Made by a program: the position numbers and the translations under genes
The notes under the pieces: generated by a model
Databases searched by the model: none
Told to the model about the DNA's origin: nothing
What the model saw: only the letters and a program-made list of their open reading frames with translations
Shown here: piece by piece, positions 33,979-42,774 of the stretch
Position numbering within the stretch: position 1 is the stretch's first letter
Layout: each line of letters opens with the position of its first letter
DNA from: Streptomyces coffeae
GTDB lineage: Bacteria > Actinomycetota > Actinomycetes > Streptomycetales > Streptomycetaceae
Direction: 5' to 3'
DNA: 64,000 nt
Assembly (NCBI RefSeq): GCF_016741875.1
Contig: NZ_JAERRF010000013.1
Location: forward strand, 124,001-188,000

Positions 33979-35001
33979 TCAGGAGGCGGTCCTGGAACCC
34001 CGCTTGCCGGTCTGCTTCTTCGCCGCGGTTTTCGCGGCGGTCTTCGCGGTCGCCTTCTTCTCCGTGGTCTTCGCGGCCGGCTTGGCGGTCTTCTTCACCG
34101 CCTTGCCGCCCTTCGCGGAGGCGGCCCGCTTGGCGGCCGGTGCCTTCTTCGTCGCCTTCTTGCGGCCTCGCAGCTCGGTGACGGTCGCTTCCTCCGCCTC
34201 TCCCCCCTCCGCGACCGTTTCGCCGCGGGCCTGCCGGGCGCTGCGGACGCTGTCCTTCAGGGCGGCCATCAGATCCACGACCTGGGCGCCCTTGGGCTCC
34301 TCGCCGGGCTCGGCGATGGGCGTGGCGCCGGAGACCTTCGCCGTCACCAGGGCTTCCAGCGCCTCGTGGTAGTCGTCGCGCAACTCGTTCAGATCCACCT
34401 CGCCGAGCGTGGCCATCAGGGTGTCGGCCAGGTCCAGTTCGGCGGGTTTCACCGAGACCTTCTCCTTGGGTGCCACCCCCGTGGACTCCCGTACCTCGTC
34501 CGGCCACAGCAGCCGGTGCATCGCGAGCGCGTCGCCCACCACCCGCAGCATCCCCAGCCGCTCCCGGCCCCGGTGGACGTACTTGGTGATGGCCACCTTC
34601 TCGCTGCGCCTGAGCGCCTCGCGGAGCAGTGTGTACGGCTTGGCCGCGGCAATGCCGTTGACTCCCAGGTAGTAGGCGTCACCCATTTGCAGCGGATCGA
34701 TCTCCGAGGCGGGGATGAACGCCTCGATCTCCAGGGCGCGGGTGGTGGGCAGCGGCAGGGCGGCCAGGTCCTCGTCGGTGATCGGGATCAGCGCACCGTC
34801 GGCGTCCTCGTACGCCCGGCCGATCTCGCCCGCCTCGACCGGCTTGTCCTCGAGCTCGCAGACCTTGCGGTACCGGATGCGGCCGCCATCGGCAGTGTGG
34901 ATCTGTCGGAAGGAGACCGAGTGGTCTTCGGTTGCCGGATACATCTTGATCGGGATGCTCACCAGGCCGAAGGAAATGTTCCCATTCCAGATAGATCGCA
35001 T
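33979..35001 (-). CDS. ku: Ku protein for bacterial NHEJ
   Basis: 340-residue Ku homologue that binds DNA ends as a ring-shaped dimer and recruits LigD. The core starts MRSIWNGNISFGLVSIPIKM and continues YRKVCELEDKPVEAGEIGRA, LPTTRALEIEAFIP and EKVAITKYVHRGRERLGMLR. The last about 75 residues are an Ala/Lys-rich tail with KKAT/KTAAK repeats, typical of actinobacterial Ku and used for DNA contact. The start lies only 30 bases from the divergent LigD polymerase start. AAAGGG precedes the ATG. Presence of all parts of an end-joining pathway next to each other makes the call secure. Confidence 0.95.
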   Translation of the reverse strand: MRSIWNGNISFGLVSIPIKMYPATEDHSVSFRQIHTADGGRIRYRKVCELEDKPVEAGEIGRAYEDADGALIPITDEDLAALPLPTTRALEIEAFIPASEIDPLQMGDAYYLGVNGIAAAKPYTLLREALRRSEKVAITKYVHRGRERLGMLRVVGDALAMHRLLWPDEVRESTGVAPKEKVSVKPAELDLADTLMATLGEVDLNELRDDYHEALEALVTAKVSGATPIAEPGEEPKGAQVVDLMAALKDSVRSARQARGETVAEGGEAEEATVTELRGRKKATKKAPAAKRAASAKGGKAVKKTAKPAAKTTEKKATAKTAAKTAAKKQTGKRGSRTAS

Positions 35002-35031
35002 GCTTGATCCCTTTCGTGAGATTCTTATCGT

Positions 35032-35952
35032 ATGTCACCGATCACGGAGGTGGAGGGGCGGCGGATCGCGCTCAAGAACCTCGACAAGGTCATCCATCCG
35101 GCCACCGGCACCACCAAGGGCGAGCTGCTGCACTATCTGGCCTCGGCCTCCGACGCCCTTCTCGGCCATCTCCACGGGCGTCCGCTGGCCTTCCTGCGCT
35201 ACCCGGACGGCCCCGACGGCCAGATGTTCTTCACCAAGAACCCGCCCCCCGGCACCCCCTCCTGGGTGACCACCGCCGACGTCACCCGCCACGAGGGCGA
35301 GACCGCCCGCCAGGTCCTGGTCCAGGACCTGGCGTCGCTGATGTGGGCGGCCAACCTCGTGGTCGAGTTCCACGCCCCGATGTGGCGGATCGACCTGGGC
35401 GAGGGCATCGCCGACCGGCTCGTCCTCGACCTCGACCCCGGCCCGCCCGCGACGATCGTCGACTGCTGCGGCGTCGCCCTGTGGCTGCGGGAGCGGCTGC
35501 GCGCCGACGGGCTCACCGCCTGCGCCAAGACCAGCGGCTCCAAGGGGCTGCACCTTCTGGTCCCGCTGGAGCCGACCCCCTCCCGGCGGACCACCGCCTA
35601 CGCCCGGTCGCTCGCCGCCGAGGCCGCCGCGGCCCTGCCCGACCTGGTCATCCGCAAGATGACCCGCTCACTGCGGACCGGGAAGGTGTACGTCGACTTC
35701 AGCCAGAACGCGGCGGCGAAAACCACCGCGGCTCCGTACACGGCCCGCGCCCGCCCCGAGCCCACCGTCTCCACCCCCGTCACCTGGGACGAGATCGAAG
35801 AGACGGCGGAGGCGGAGGGCTCGGACGGTTCCGGACCGCTGGTGTTCCGGATCGACGACGTCCCTGCCCGCCTCGAGCGCCACGGCGATCTGCTCGCCCC
35901 GCTCCTCGACCCCGGCCGGGCCCATCCGCTGCCCGCCGGTGACCACCGATGA
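35032..35952 (+). CDS. ligD: LigD-type polymerase/primase domain protein
   Basis: 306-residue stand-alone NHEJ polymerase of the archaeo-eukaryotic primase fold. Seen: VEGRRIALKNLDKVIHPATG, the gap-filling loop region, the catalytic Asp pair in VLDLDPGPPATIV, the GSKGLHLLVPL motif with the conserved Ser/His, and YVDFSQNAAAKTTAAPYTAR. No nuclease or ligase domain is fused. The ATG follows a 30-base gap shared with ku and has no clear ribosome site, so leaderless translation is possible. Its stop overlaps the ligase start by ATGA. It fills gaps with ribo- or deoxynucleotides during end joining. Confidence 0.93.
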   Translation: MSPITEVEGRRIALKNLDKVIHPATGTTKGELLHYLASASDALLGHLHGRPLAFLRYPDGPDGQMFFTKNPPPGTPSWVTTADVTRHEGETARQVLVQDLASLMWAANLVVEFHAPMWRIDLGEGIADRLVLDLDPGPPATIVDCCGVALWLRERLRADGLTACAKTSGSKGLHLLVPLEPTPSRRTTAYARSLAAEAAAALPDLVIRKMTRSLRTGKVYVDFSQNAAAKTTAAPYTARARPEPTVSTPVTWDEIEETAEAEGSDGSGPLVFRIDDVPARLERHGDLLAPLLDPGRAHPLPAGDHR

Positions 35953-36887
35953 CCTCGCCCGGCCCCCTGCTGCCACCGGTGGAGGTGGCGCTGGCCCGCG
36001 CCGTCCCGTCCCTGCCCGTCGCCCGGGAAGGGCAGCGGCTGGCGTACGAGCCGAAGTTCGACGGCCACCGGCTGGTGATCTTCCGGCTGGAGGATGCCGT
36101 ACGGATGCAGGCCCGCTCCGGCCGTATCGTCACCCGCGCCTTCCCCGACCTGGAGGCCGCCGCCCGGCCGCTGCCGCCCGGTACCGTCCTGGACGGCGAG
36201 GTGGTGGTGTGGGCGGGCGGCCGCACCGACTTCGCCTCCGTCCAGAAGCGCGCCTTCGCCGCCACGGGCTCCCGCGCGGCCCGGCTCGCCCGGGAACTGC
36301 CCGCCTCCTACGCGGCGTTCGACCTTCTCGCCCAGGGCGGGGAGGACCTGCGGCCGCTGCCCTACGCACAGCGCCGCGCCCGGCTGATGGCGCTCCTGGA
36401 ACCGCTCGGCCCGCCCCTCCAGGCCGTCCCCATGACCACCGACCCGGAACTGGCCGCCACCTGGTACGAGGCGCTCACGGCCATCGGGGTCGAGGGGCTG
36501 GTCGTCAAGAACCTCGACGAGCCCTACCGCGCGGGGCGCCACTGGCGGAAGGTGCGGCATGCGGAGACCCGGGACGCGGTGGTCGTCGGCGTTGTCGGCC
36601 CGCGGCTGCGCCCGCGCTCGCTCGCGCTGGTGCTGCCCGGTGACGATGACCCGGTGGTCTCCAGCCCCCTGTCCCCGGCGGTCCGCGCCCAGCTCGCCGC
36701 GGCCCTGCGGGAACTGCCGGAAGCCGAGCCTCCGGCCCCGCCCGGTGAACTGCCCACCGCGCTCGACACCGTCGGCACCCGGATCACCTACCGCCCCATC
36801 CCGCCGGAGCTCACGGTGGAGGTGCGCCAGGAGAGCACGGTGCGCCATGCGGCGACGACGGTGACGCGGCTGCGGGTCGGGGAGTAG
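35949..36887 (+). CDS. ligD: ATP-dependent DNA ligase of the NHEJ locus
   Basis: 312-residue ligase equivalent to the ligase domain of LigD, split from the polymerase. The AMP-accepting lysine is Lys36 in YEPKFDGHR; further nucleotidyltransferase motifs are LDGEVVVW, AAFDLLAQ, IGVEGLVVKN and HWRKVRH. The OB-fold part is short and ends RVGE. It overlaps the polymerase gene by four bases, so both are translationally coupled. Together with ku it supplies joining, gap filling and end binding; the 3'-phosphoesterase (nuclease) domain of full LigD is not seen in this window. Confidence 0.92.
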   Translation: MTSPGPLLPPVEVALARAVPSLPVAREGQRLAYEPKFDGHRLVIFRLEDAVRMQARSGRIVTRAFPDLEAAARPLPPGTVLDGEVVVWAGGRTDFASVQKRAFAATGSRAARLARELPASYAAFDLLAQGGEDLRPLPYAQRRARLMALLEPLGPPLQAVPMTTDPELAATWYEALTAIGVEGLVVKNLDEPYRAGRHWRKVRHAETRDAVVVGVVGPRLRPRSLALVLPGDDDPVVSSPLSPAVRAQLAAALRELPEAEPPAPPGELPTALDTVGTRITYRPIPPELTVEVRQESTVRHAATTVTRLRVGE

Positions 36888-36941
36888 CACGGTGGTGGTG
36901 CGGGCACCGCACCCGCATACCACTCGTCCCCGGCCGGTGTC

Positions 36942-37874
36942 CTACCCGTCGGAGGTGACCGGATCCGGGGGGCCGGTGATCACGGCGGTGATCCGGGTGC
37001 CGGGCTCCGGCGCCCGGCGCTCCACCAGGTCGTACACGCACCACAGCGCCTTCGCCACGTACCGCCGCTCCAGGGCGATCCCGTGCCGGTCCTCGAACGC
37101 CGCCGCGAAGGCGTCCAGTTCGGCGGGGACCCGGCCGTAGCCGCCCCCGTGGTGGTCGTGGTCGATCCGCCAGTTGCCGAACGACCGCCCCCACCCCTGT
37201 TCGTGCAGCCGTGTCACCTCGTCGTCCAGATACCGGGCACCCCGGACCACGGCGACCCCCAGTGCTCGTGCGCCGTCCGGCAGTCCGGCGGCGATTCCCG
37301 CCAGTGTGCCGCCGGTGCCCACCGCGCAGCACACGACGTCGCGTTCGCCCAGATCCGGCAGTTCGGCGGGCAGCTCCGCGGCGCCCCGTGCGGCCAGGAC
37401 GTTCGTACCGCCCTCCGGCAGCACCCAGCAGCGCCCCCACCGTTCCTCCAGCGCGCGCCGGGTGGCCGGATCGTCCAGCGCGCGCAGCGTCGCGCGGTAG
37501 CCCGTACGGTCCAGGAACGCCAGCTCCATACCGTGCGCCTCGGCCCGTGCCAGCGACCAGTTGCGCGGCGCGTCCGCCAGTTCGTCACCCCGGACGACTC
37601 CGACCGTGGACAGCCCGTACGCGGCTCCGGCGGCGGCCACCGCGCGGAGGTGGTTGGAGTACGCGCCGCCGAAGGTGAGCACCCGGGTGTGGCCCTGCTC
37701 GACGGCCGCCCGCAGATTAGGGGTGAGCTTGCGCCATTTGTTGCCCGGTACCAGGGGGTGGATGAGGTCGTCCCGCTTCAGCCGTAGTTCCACGCCCCGG
37801 CCGGCCGGCCACTCGTCGTGTACGTCCTGCAACGGGGACGGCAGCCAGGGCTGATAGCGGGTGGCGATGTCCAT
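36942..37874 (-). CDS. PLP enzyme of the D-cysteine desulfhydrase / ACC deaminase family
   Basis: 310-residue fold-type II PLP enzyme. The PLP lysine is in PGNKWRKLTPNL (about 49-60), with the Asn loop TFGGAYSNHLRAVAAAG and the phosphate-binding CCAVGTGGTLAGIAAG. These match D-cysteine desulfhydrase and 1-aminocyclopropane-1-carboxylate deaminase, which split amino acids to ammonia and a keto acid; deciding between them needs active-site comparison. ATG at 37872-37874 (MDIATRYQPWL) has AGGTGAG upstream. It converges with the NHEJ ligase gene 54 bases away. Confidence 0.83.
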   Translation of the reverse strand: MDIATRYQPWLPSPLQDVHDEWPAGRGVELRLKRDDLIHPLVPGNKWRKLTPNLRAAVEQGHTRVLTFGGAYSNHLRAVAAAGAAYGLSTVGVVRGDELADAPRNWSLARAEAHGMELAFLDRTGYRATLRALDDPATRRALEERWGRCWVLPEGGTNVLAARGAAELPAELPDLGERDVVCCAVGTGGTLAGIAAGLPDGARALGVAVVRGARYLDDEVTRLHEQGWGRSFGNWRIDHDHHGGGYGRVPAELDAFAAAFEDRHGIALERRYVAKALWCVYDLVERRAPEPGTRITAVITGPPDPVTSDG

Positions 37875-38070
37875 CGGGGGTCTCACCTGTCCATTCTGGA
37901 CGCACCTTCCGGGTTGCCGCCTGCGCCCCTCGTGAGCCGGTTGGCCGCGGGACCCGCTCCGGTCACGCGGCGTGAGTATGGGCACGGCGTTCGGCCGTGA
38001 GGGTGCCGCCCGTGCCCAGGACACCGCGACGACGGACGAGGCGCTGTTCGGGCGTTCCCTGCGCACTCCG

Positions 38071-38916
38071 TCAGCCGAAGCGGGTGAGCACCGTCATCGT
38101 GGGGCGCAGGTTCCGTACCACGGGCAGTCGGCGGAGCAGCGGGGCCACCGCCCCGTGGTACACGCCACGGCCGCGCGGCGGGGGCAGTTCGCGCACCTCG
38201 GTGATGGCCGGGTGGGCGGTGCGCACCTTGGGCAGTTCACCCGCGTCCATGCCCCAGGGCATGGGCGGTGTCCGGTAGCCCTGCGCGGTACGCATCTCGC
38301 CGCGCATCGTGCGGGCGCTGAACCAGCGTGGCACCGCGTCGAAGACCAGCGTCCCGCCCCGGAACCGCTCTGCGCACCCCGCGATCAGATCCCGCACCTC
38401 AACCGGCCGCAGATACATCAGCAGTCCCTGGGCGGTGATCAGCACCCCGCGCGACGGATCGACCTCGTCCCGCCAGGACAGGTCGAGTGCCGAGCGGGCG
38501 AGGGTGCGCCGCCGGTCGTCGTCCGGCAGCAGGGCGCGGCGTACCTCGGCGGTCTCCGGCAGCTCCACGCACAGCCAGCGCGCCCGCCCGTTGTCCACCC
38601 GCCAGTACTGCGTCTCCAGACCCTCGGCGAGCGTGACGACCGTGCCCTCCGGATGCTCGTCCAGGAAGGCCCGTACGGCGCTGTCGAAGGTACGGACCCG
38701 CAGCGCCTGGCCCTGCGCCAGCAGCGGCGCGGCCGGGCCGAAGGTCTCCGCGAAGGGGTAGTCGATACGGTCGACCAGCTCCACGGCCTTGGGATCGTCG
38801 AGTACCCGCCGGGGGCGACGGGCCTCGGCGGCCCGCATATAGAGGTTCCACAGCGAGGTCTCGGGCACCCCGCTGAGCTCGACGCTCCAGCCGTCGCCGT
38901 TCGCTGCGTCCGCCAT
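38071..38916 (-). CDS. SAM-dependent methyltransferase, leucine carboxyl methyltransferase type
   Basis: 281-residue class I methyltransferase resembling the PPM/leucine carboxyl methyltransferase family (O-methyltransferases of polyketide clusters and TcmP-like proteins). Marks are PETSLWNLYMRAAEARRP, DYPFAETFGPA, the SAM-binding segment GTVVTLAEGLETQYWRVDNG, VELPETAEVRRALLP, and GVLITAQGLLMYLRPVEVRD. ATG at 38914-38916 (MADAANGDGW) has GAGGAG ahead of it. It is an isolated gene between the PLP enzyme and the carnitine operon. Methyl acceptor unknown. Confidence 0.82.
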   Translation of the reverse strand: MADAANGDGWSVELSGVPETSLWNLYMRAAEARRPRRVLDDPKAVELVDRIDYPFAETFGPAAPLLAQGQALRVRTFDSAVRAFLDEHPEGTVVTLAEGLETQYWRVDNGRARWLCVELPETAEVRRALLPDDDRRRTLARSALDLSWRDEVDPSRGVLITAQGLLMYLRPVEVRDLIAGCAERFRGGTLVFDAVPRWFSARTMRGEMRTAQGYRTPPMPWGMDAGELPKVRTAHPAITEVRELPPPRGRGVYHGAVAPLLRRLPVVRNLRPTMTVLTRFG

Positions 38917-39080
38917 GGCGCTGCTCCTCGGGTGTCGCGTGCGCGGGGGTGGGCGGTTCTCCCCTGCCATTCAACCTCGCCCCGGAGCTTCCGGAACGCC
39001 GGACGCCCCGGATCGGCGGGTGCCGGGTCCGGGGCGTCCGAGCAGTCAGCGCCGGGCGGCGGCGCCGGGAGCCGCGTCGC

Positions 39081-39554
39081 TCACGCCGGCTCCGCCGGGA
39101 CCGGGCCGATGGCCTGCCCCGCCCACTCCGGTGCCTTCTCGACCAGGGCCGAAAGCCGCTCTCGCACCTCGTCCGGGAAGGGGGCGGCGTGCCCCTGCTT
39201 CTGGTCCGTGTGCACAGCGAGCAGCTCGGTCGTGGCGACCGGCGCCCCGTCCGGCTCGCCCACGTGCATCTCGTGCGAGAACCGCACCTTCTTCTCGTCC
39301 ACCCCCAGCACCCGGGTCCGGATGGTGAGTTCGGCGCCTTCCTCGACCTCGCGCAGATACCGTATGTGCGACTCCACGGTGTAGAGCGAGTAGCCGGTCT
39401 TCGCGCGATAGCTGGAGTCGAGCCCGGTCTCGACCATCATCTCGTCGGTGCTGTGGCCGAAGACGAGGACATAGAACGCCTCGCTCATATGGCCGTTGTA
39501 GTCGATCCATTCGGGCCGGACGGTCTGCTGGTAGTCGGGGAGCGGGGTGCTCAT
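39081..39554 (-). CDS. cdhB: Betainyl-CoA thioesterase-like protein
   Basis: 157-residue hot-dog fold thioesterase. RPEWIDYNGHMSEAFYVLVF carries the 4HBT catalytic Asp and the NGHM turn, and YSLYTVESHIRYLREVEEGA and KKVRFSHEMHVGEPDG match carnitine-cluster thioesterases. In carnitine catabolism this enzyme frees glycine betaine from betainyl-CoA made by CdhC. It is the last gene of the operon and overlaps cdhA by ATGA. Context gives the substrate; the sequence alone shows only an acyl-CoA thioesterase. Confidence 0.83.
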   Translation of the reverse strand: MSTPLPDYQQTVRPEWIDYNGHMSEAFYVLVFGHSTDEMMVETGLDSSYRAKTGYSLYTVESHIRYLREVEEGAELTIRTRVLGVDEKKVRFSHEMHVGEPDGAPVATTELLAVHTDQKQGHAAPFPDEVRERLSALVEKAPEWAGQAIGPVPAEPA

Positions 39555-40654
39555 GAGTCGCCTCCCTGGGGCGCGTGGGTGGTGCTTTGCCGCGGAAGCG
39601 GGCTGGTGTTGCTGGCGGTGCTGATGTTGCTGGGGTTGGCGGTGTCGCCGGTGTTGCGGTTGGTGCTCGCGGTGTCGCCGGTGTCGCCGGTGCTGCCGCC
39701 TTGCCGCGGAAGCCGGCCGGTGGCCCGCAGCACATTGATGACGCCCTGGTCGCGCTCGGCGACGAGCTGAGCGATGCTGCGGCCGTCGGCCGCCGTCTCA
39801 CAGCCCTCGACCATCGCCGTACGCAGCGCCTCGTCCAGCTCCGGCGCCTCCAGACGGGTCCAGGGCGATTTCAGCGAGGGCCCGAAATGGTCGAGCATAT
39901 GGGCCATCCCGCCTTCGCCGCCCGCGAGGGCGAACGTCAGACACGGGCCCATGAAGGCCCACCGCAGCCCCGGCCCCTCGGTGATCGAGGCGTCGATCTC
40001 CCGCACCGTCGCCTCACCGGCGGCGACCATGTGCAGGGCTTCCCGCCACAGCGCCTCCTGAAGGCGGTTGGCGATGAAACCGGGCAGCTCACGGTCCATG
40101 GTGATCACGGACTTCCCGGCCTCGGTGTAGAAGCGCGAAGCCCAGCCGACGGCCGTGGCATCCGTCCGCTGACCGCCCACGACCTCGACCAGGGGGATGA
40201 GATACGGCGGGTTGAAGGGGTGGCCGACGACGAGGCGGCCGGGGTCGGCGGCCTCGGTCTGCATGTCCGTCATCGGATAGCCGGAGGTCGAGGACGCGAT
40301 GACCACACCCGCGGGCGTCGCGGCGTCCAGCTCGGCCAGCAGCCGCCGCTTCAGCTCCAGCTTCTCGGGAGCGCTCTCCTGGACGAACTGTGCCTCGGCC
40401 ACGGCCTCACCGAGTGTCGCGGCGAAGGTCAGACGGTCGGGCGAGGCGCCCTCGGCGAGACCGATCTGCTCGAGCGAGGGCCAGGCGGCCGTGACCAGAC
40501 GGCGCAGCCTGTCCTCGGCGTCGGGGGCCGGATCCCAGGCGGTGACGTCGTAGCCGCGCGCCAGGAAGTGGGCGACCCAGCCGCCGCCGATCACTCCGGC
40601 GCCGATGCAGGCGACCCGCCGAACGCCGTCGGGCGGGCAGGGGGGAGGGGGCAT
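39551..40654 (-). CDS. cdhA: L-carnitine 3-dehydrogenase
   Basis: 367-residue enzyme of the 3-hydroxyacyl-CoA dehydrogenase superfamily acting on free L-carnitine with NAD. The Rossmann motif is GAGVIGGGW (18-26); VQESAPEKLELKRRLLAELD, SSTSGYPMTDMQ, VVGHPFNPPYLIPLVEVVGG with the catalytic His, and RELPGFIANRLQEALWREAL follow. The last about 50 residues (STGDTGDTASTNRNTGDTAN and beyond) are Thr/Ser/Asn-rich and lie outside the normal family length. ATG at 40654 is preferred over a GTG six codons upstream, with GAGG in between serving as ribosome site. Product dehydrocarnitine is used by CdhC, encoded just upstream. Confidence 0.88.
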   Translation of the reverse strand: MPPPPCPPDGVRRVACIGAGVIGGGWVAHFLARGYDVTAWDPAPDAEDRLRRLVTAAWPSLEQIGLAEGASPDRLTFAATLGEAVAEAQFVQESAPEKLELKRRLLAELDAATPAGVVIASSTSGYPMTDMQTEAADPGRLVVGHPFNPPYLIPLVEVVGGQRTDATAVGWASRFYTEAGKSVITMDRELPGFIANRLQEALWREALHMVAAGEATVREIDASITEGPGLRWAFMGPCLTFALAGGEGGMAHMLDHFGPSLKSPWTRLEAPELDEALRTAMVEGCETAADGRSIAQLVAERDQGVINVLRATGRLPRQGGSTGDTGDTASTNRNTGDTANPSNISTASNTSPLPRQSTTHAPQGGDS

Positions 40655-40715
40655 GGGGACGTGGTTCCTCACAGTGGGGGACGGGAGTGGTGGTGGGGGG
40701 TGGGGGAGCGGGGCA

Positions 40716-41609
40716 TCACCCGCGGGGCTTCAGCCCCAGCCGCTGCCGCGCCTCGTCGGGTGCGGCGACCCGGGCGCCCAGCAGTTCGGTGATGTGGACG
40801 GCACGTTCGACAAGCCGGCCGTTGGTGGCCTTGACGCCGCGGCTGAGGTAGAGGTTGTCCTCCAGCCCGACCCGGACGTTGCCGCCGAGCAGGATCGACT
40901 GCGCCACCCAGGGCATCTGCATCCGGCCCAGCGCGAAGCTGGCCCACTGCGCGCCCTCCGGCAGCAGATCGACCATCGCCTTGAGGACGCCGGGCTCGGC
41001 GGGGGCGCCCCAGGGGATGCCCATGCAGAGCTGGAAGACGGTCGGATCGTCGAGCAGCCCCTCGGTCAGCAGCTGCTTGGCGAACCACAGCTGCCCGGTG
41101 TCGAAGATCTCCAACTCGGGCCGTACGCCAAGCTCCTGGATGCGCTTGGCGCCGGTGCGCAGCATGTCGGGGGTGGAGACGTAGAGGTTGCTGCCGTCGC
41201 CGAAGTTGAGCGAACCGCAGTCGAGGGTGCAGATGTCCGGCAGCAGCTCCTCGACGTGCGGTAGCCGCTCGAGACCCCCCACCAGGTCCGTACCGGGAAG
41301 CTGCTTCAGCGGCTGCTCGGGGTCGATGACCAGGTCACCGCCCATGCCCGCGGTGAGGTTGATGACCACGTCGGTCCCGGTCTCCTTCACCCGCTCGACA
41401 ACCTCGCGGTACAGCCGTGGTTCACGGGCGGGGGCGCCGGTCTCGGGATCCCGGACATGAACATGGACCACGGCGGCCCCGGCCTCGGCGGCCTCGACGG
41501 CGGACCGGGCGATCTGCGCGGGGGTGACGGGGACATGGGGACTGCGGCCCACGGTGTCACCGGCGCCGGTGAGGGCGCAGGTGATGATGACACTCTCGTT
41601 CATGGGCAT
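40716..41609 (-). CDS. cdhC: BKACE-family dehydrocarnitine cleavage enzyme
   Basis: 297-residue beta-keto acid cleavage enzyme (DUF849). It has the zinc-binding VVHVHVRDPETG, TAGMGGDLVIDPEQ, TLDCGSLNFGDGSNLYVSTP and GGNVRVGLEDNLYLSRG, all typical. In carnitine degradation this family converts 3-dehydrocarnitine and acetyl-CoA to betainyl-CoA and acetoacetate. The ATG at 41607-41609 (MPMNESVIITC) has GGAG nine bases ahead; a second ATG lies two codons on. It is 31 bases downstream of the regulator gene and 61 upstream of cdhA, all on the same strand, so one operon is likely. Confidence 0.88.
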   Translation of the reverse strand: MPMNESVIITCALTGAGDTVGRSPHVPVTPAQIARSAVEAAEAGAAVVHVHVRDPETGAPAREPRLYREVVERVKETGTDVVINLTAGMGGDLVIDPEQPLKQLPGTDLVGGLERLPHVEELLPDICTLDCGSLNFGDGSNLYVSTPDMLRTGAKRIQELGVRPELEIFDTGQLWFAKQLLTEGLLDDPTVFQLCMGIPWGAPAEPGVLKAMVDLLPEGAQWASFALGRMQMPWVAQSILLGGNVRVGLEDNLYLSRGVKATNGRLVERAVHITELLGARVAAPDEARQRLGLKPRG

Positions 41610-41640
41610 GGGTATCACTCCGAATCTGCGGAACCGGAAC

Positions 41641-42630
41641 CTAGGGCCCGTCGGCGGGGTGCGGTGCGGCTGTGTCCGTAACGGCGGGGGAGGGTCCGGT
41701 GCCGGTGCCGGACGGGACGCATCCCCCGGCGGCCAACTCGGTGTCCACGTAGTCGCCACACGCGGCATGCATGGCCTCGGCGCTCATCCCGACGCCCGCC
41801 GCACCGCCTTCACCGGGGGCGGCGGCCAGCACCTGCGCCGCCAGCCCGTCCATCAGCGCGGTCAGCCGTACCGCGCCGGACTCCGGGTCGACGCCCCGGA
41901 AGACGCCCTGCGCGATTCCGCGCCGGATCACCTCGGCGACGGTCTGCCGCCACTGCCGGTAGAAGTCGGCGTGCAGTCGCCCGATCGCCGTGGACCGCGC
42001 GGCCTCGGCCCACAGGTCCATCCACACCAGCCACTGCCTGCGCTGCTGCACGGTGTACGGCACTTGGAGCGCGATCAGCTGCCGCAGTTCCTCGTACGCG
42101 TCGTCGGCCTCCGCGATCCGGGCGGCGCGGCGCGCGGTGTCCTCGTCCATGCACCAGCGCACCGCGGCTTCCAGCAGCTCGGCGCGGCCGGGGAAGTGGT
42201 AGTGGATGGCGGCGGTGCTGGTGTCGCAGGCGGCGGCGATGTCGGCGACGCGGACGGCGTGGAAGCCGTGTTCGGCGATGAGCCGCACCGTCTCCCGCAC
42301 GATCTGCAACGGCCGTCCCCCTTCGGGCGCGACGGCGACCGGCCGCGGAGCCGAGTGAGCCTTGACGGAGGGGACGGCCACAGCGGGCTCAGAGGCTTCG
42401 GCGGACTCGGTGGCCGTCGCGGTGCCGAGCAGCCATCCCGCGTCCACGTTCCCGGCGTCGGCGATCCGGGCCAGTTCGGCGATGGTGAACCGGCGGCTGC
42501 CACCGAGCGAGCGCGACAGCTTGGACGGGTCCATCACGATCCGCCGCGCGAACTCCCGCTGGCTGCACCCGACTTCGTCGATCACCTGGCGAACGCGTGC
42601 GGCCACCTCGGCGCCGGACTGCTGCTGCAT
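41641..42630 (-). CDS. XRE-TetR fusion regulator of the carnitine operon
   Basis: 329-residue regulator carrying two different DNA-binding domains. The N-terminal part (about 6-70) is XRE-like: VAARVRQVIDEVGCSQREFA, RRIVMDPSKLSRSLGGSRRF, TIAELARIADAGNVDAGWLL. A Ser/Ala/Glu linker (about 70-105) leads to a TetR domain: LQIVRETVRLIAEHGFHAVR, VADIAAACDTSTAAIHYHFP, GRAELLEAAVRWCMDED, plus a helical ligand domain. No good ribosome site precedes the ATG at 42630; a GTG three codons upstream is an alternative. It is the first gene of the carnitine operon and probably senses a carnitine-pathway compound. Confidence 0.85.
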   Translation of the reverse strand: MQQQSGAEVAARVRQVIDEVGCSQREFARRIVMDPSKLSRSLGGSRRFTIAELARIADAGNVDAGWLLGTATATESAEASEPAVAVPSVKAHSAPRPVAVAPEGGRPLQIVRETVRLIAEHGFHAVRVADIAAACDTSTAAIHYHFPGRAELLEAAVRWCMDEDTARRAARIAEADDAYEELRQLIALQVPYTVQQRRQWLVWMDLWAEAARSTAIGRLHADFYRQWRQTVAEVIRRGIAQGVFRGVDPESGAVRLTALMDGLAAQVLAAAPGEGGAAGVGMSAEAMHAACGDYVDTELAAGGCVPSGTGTGPSPAVTDTAAPHPADGP

Positions 42631-42774
42631 GGCCGTCACCGTACGGACGCGTTGAGATAAGCGCAATGGACGAGTGTCGCGTATGCCCGCTAGGAAGAGG
42701 AATGCCAGCTAATTGACGTCGGTGGCTCTTCGTACCCCGACTGACTCAAAGATCAGTTCCGCCGGGGACACCTC

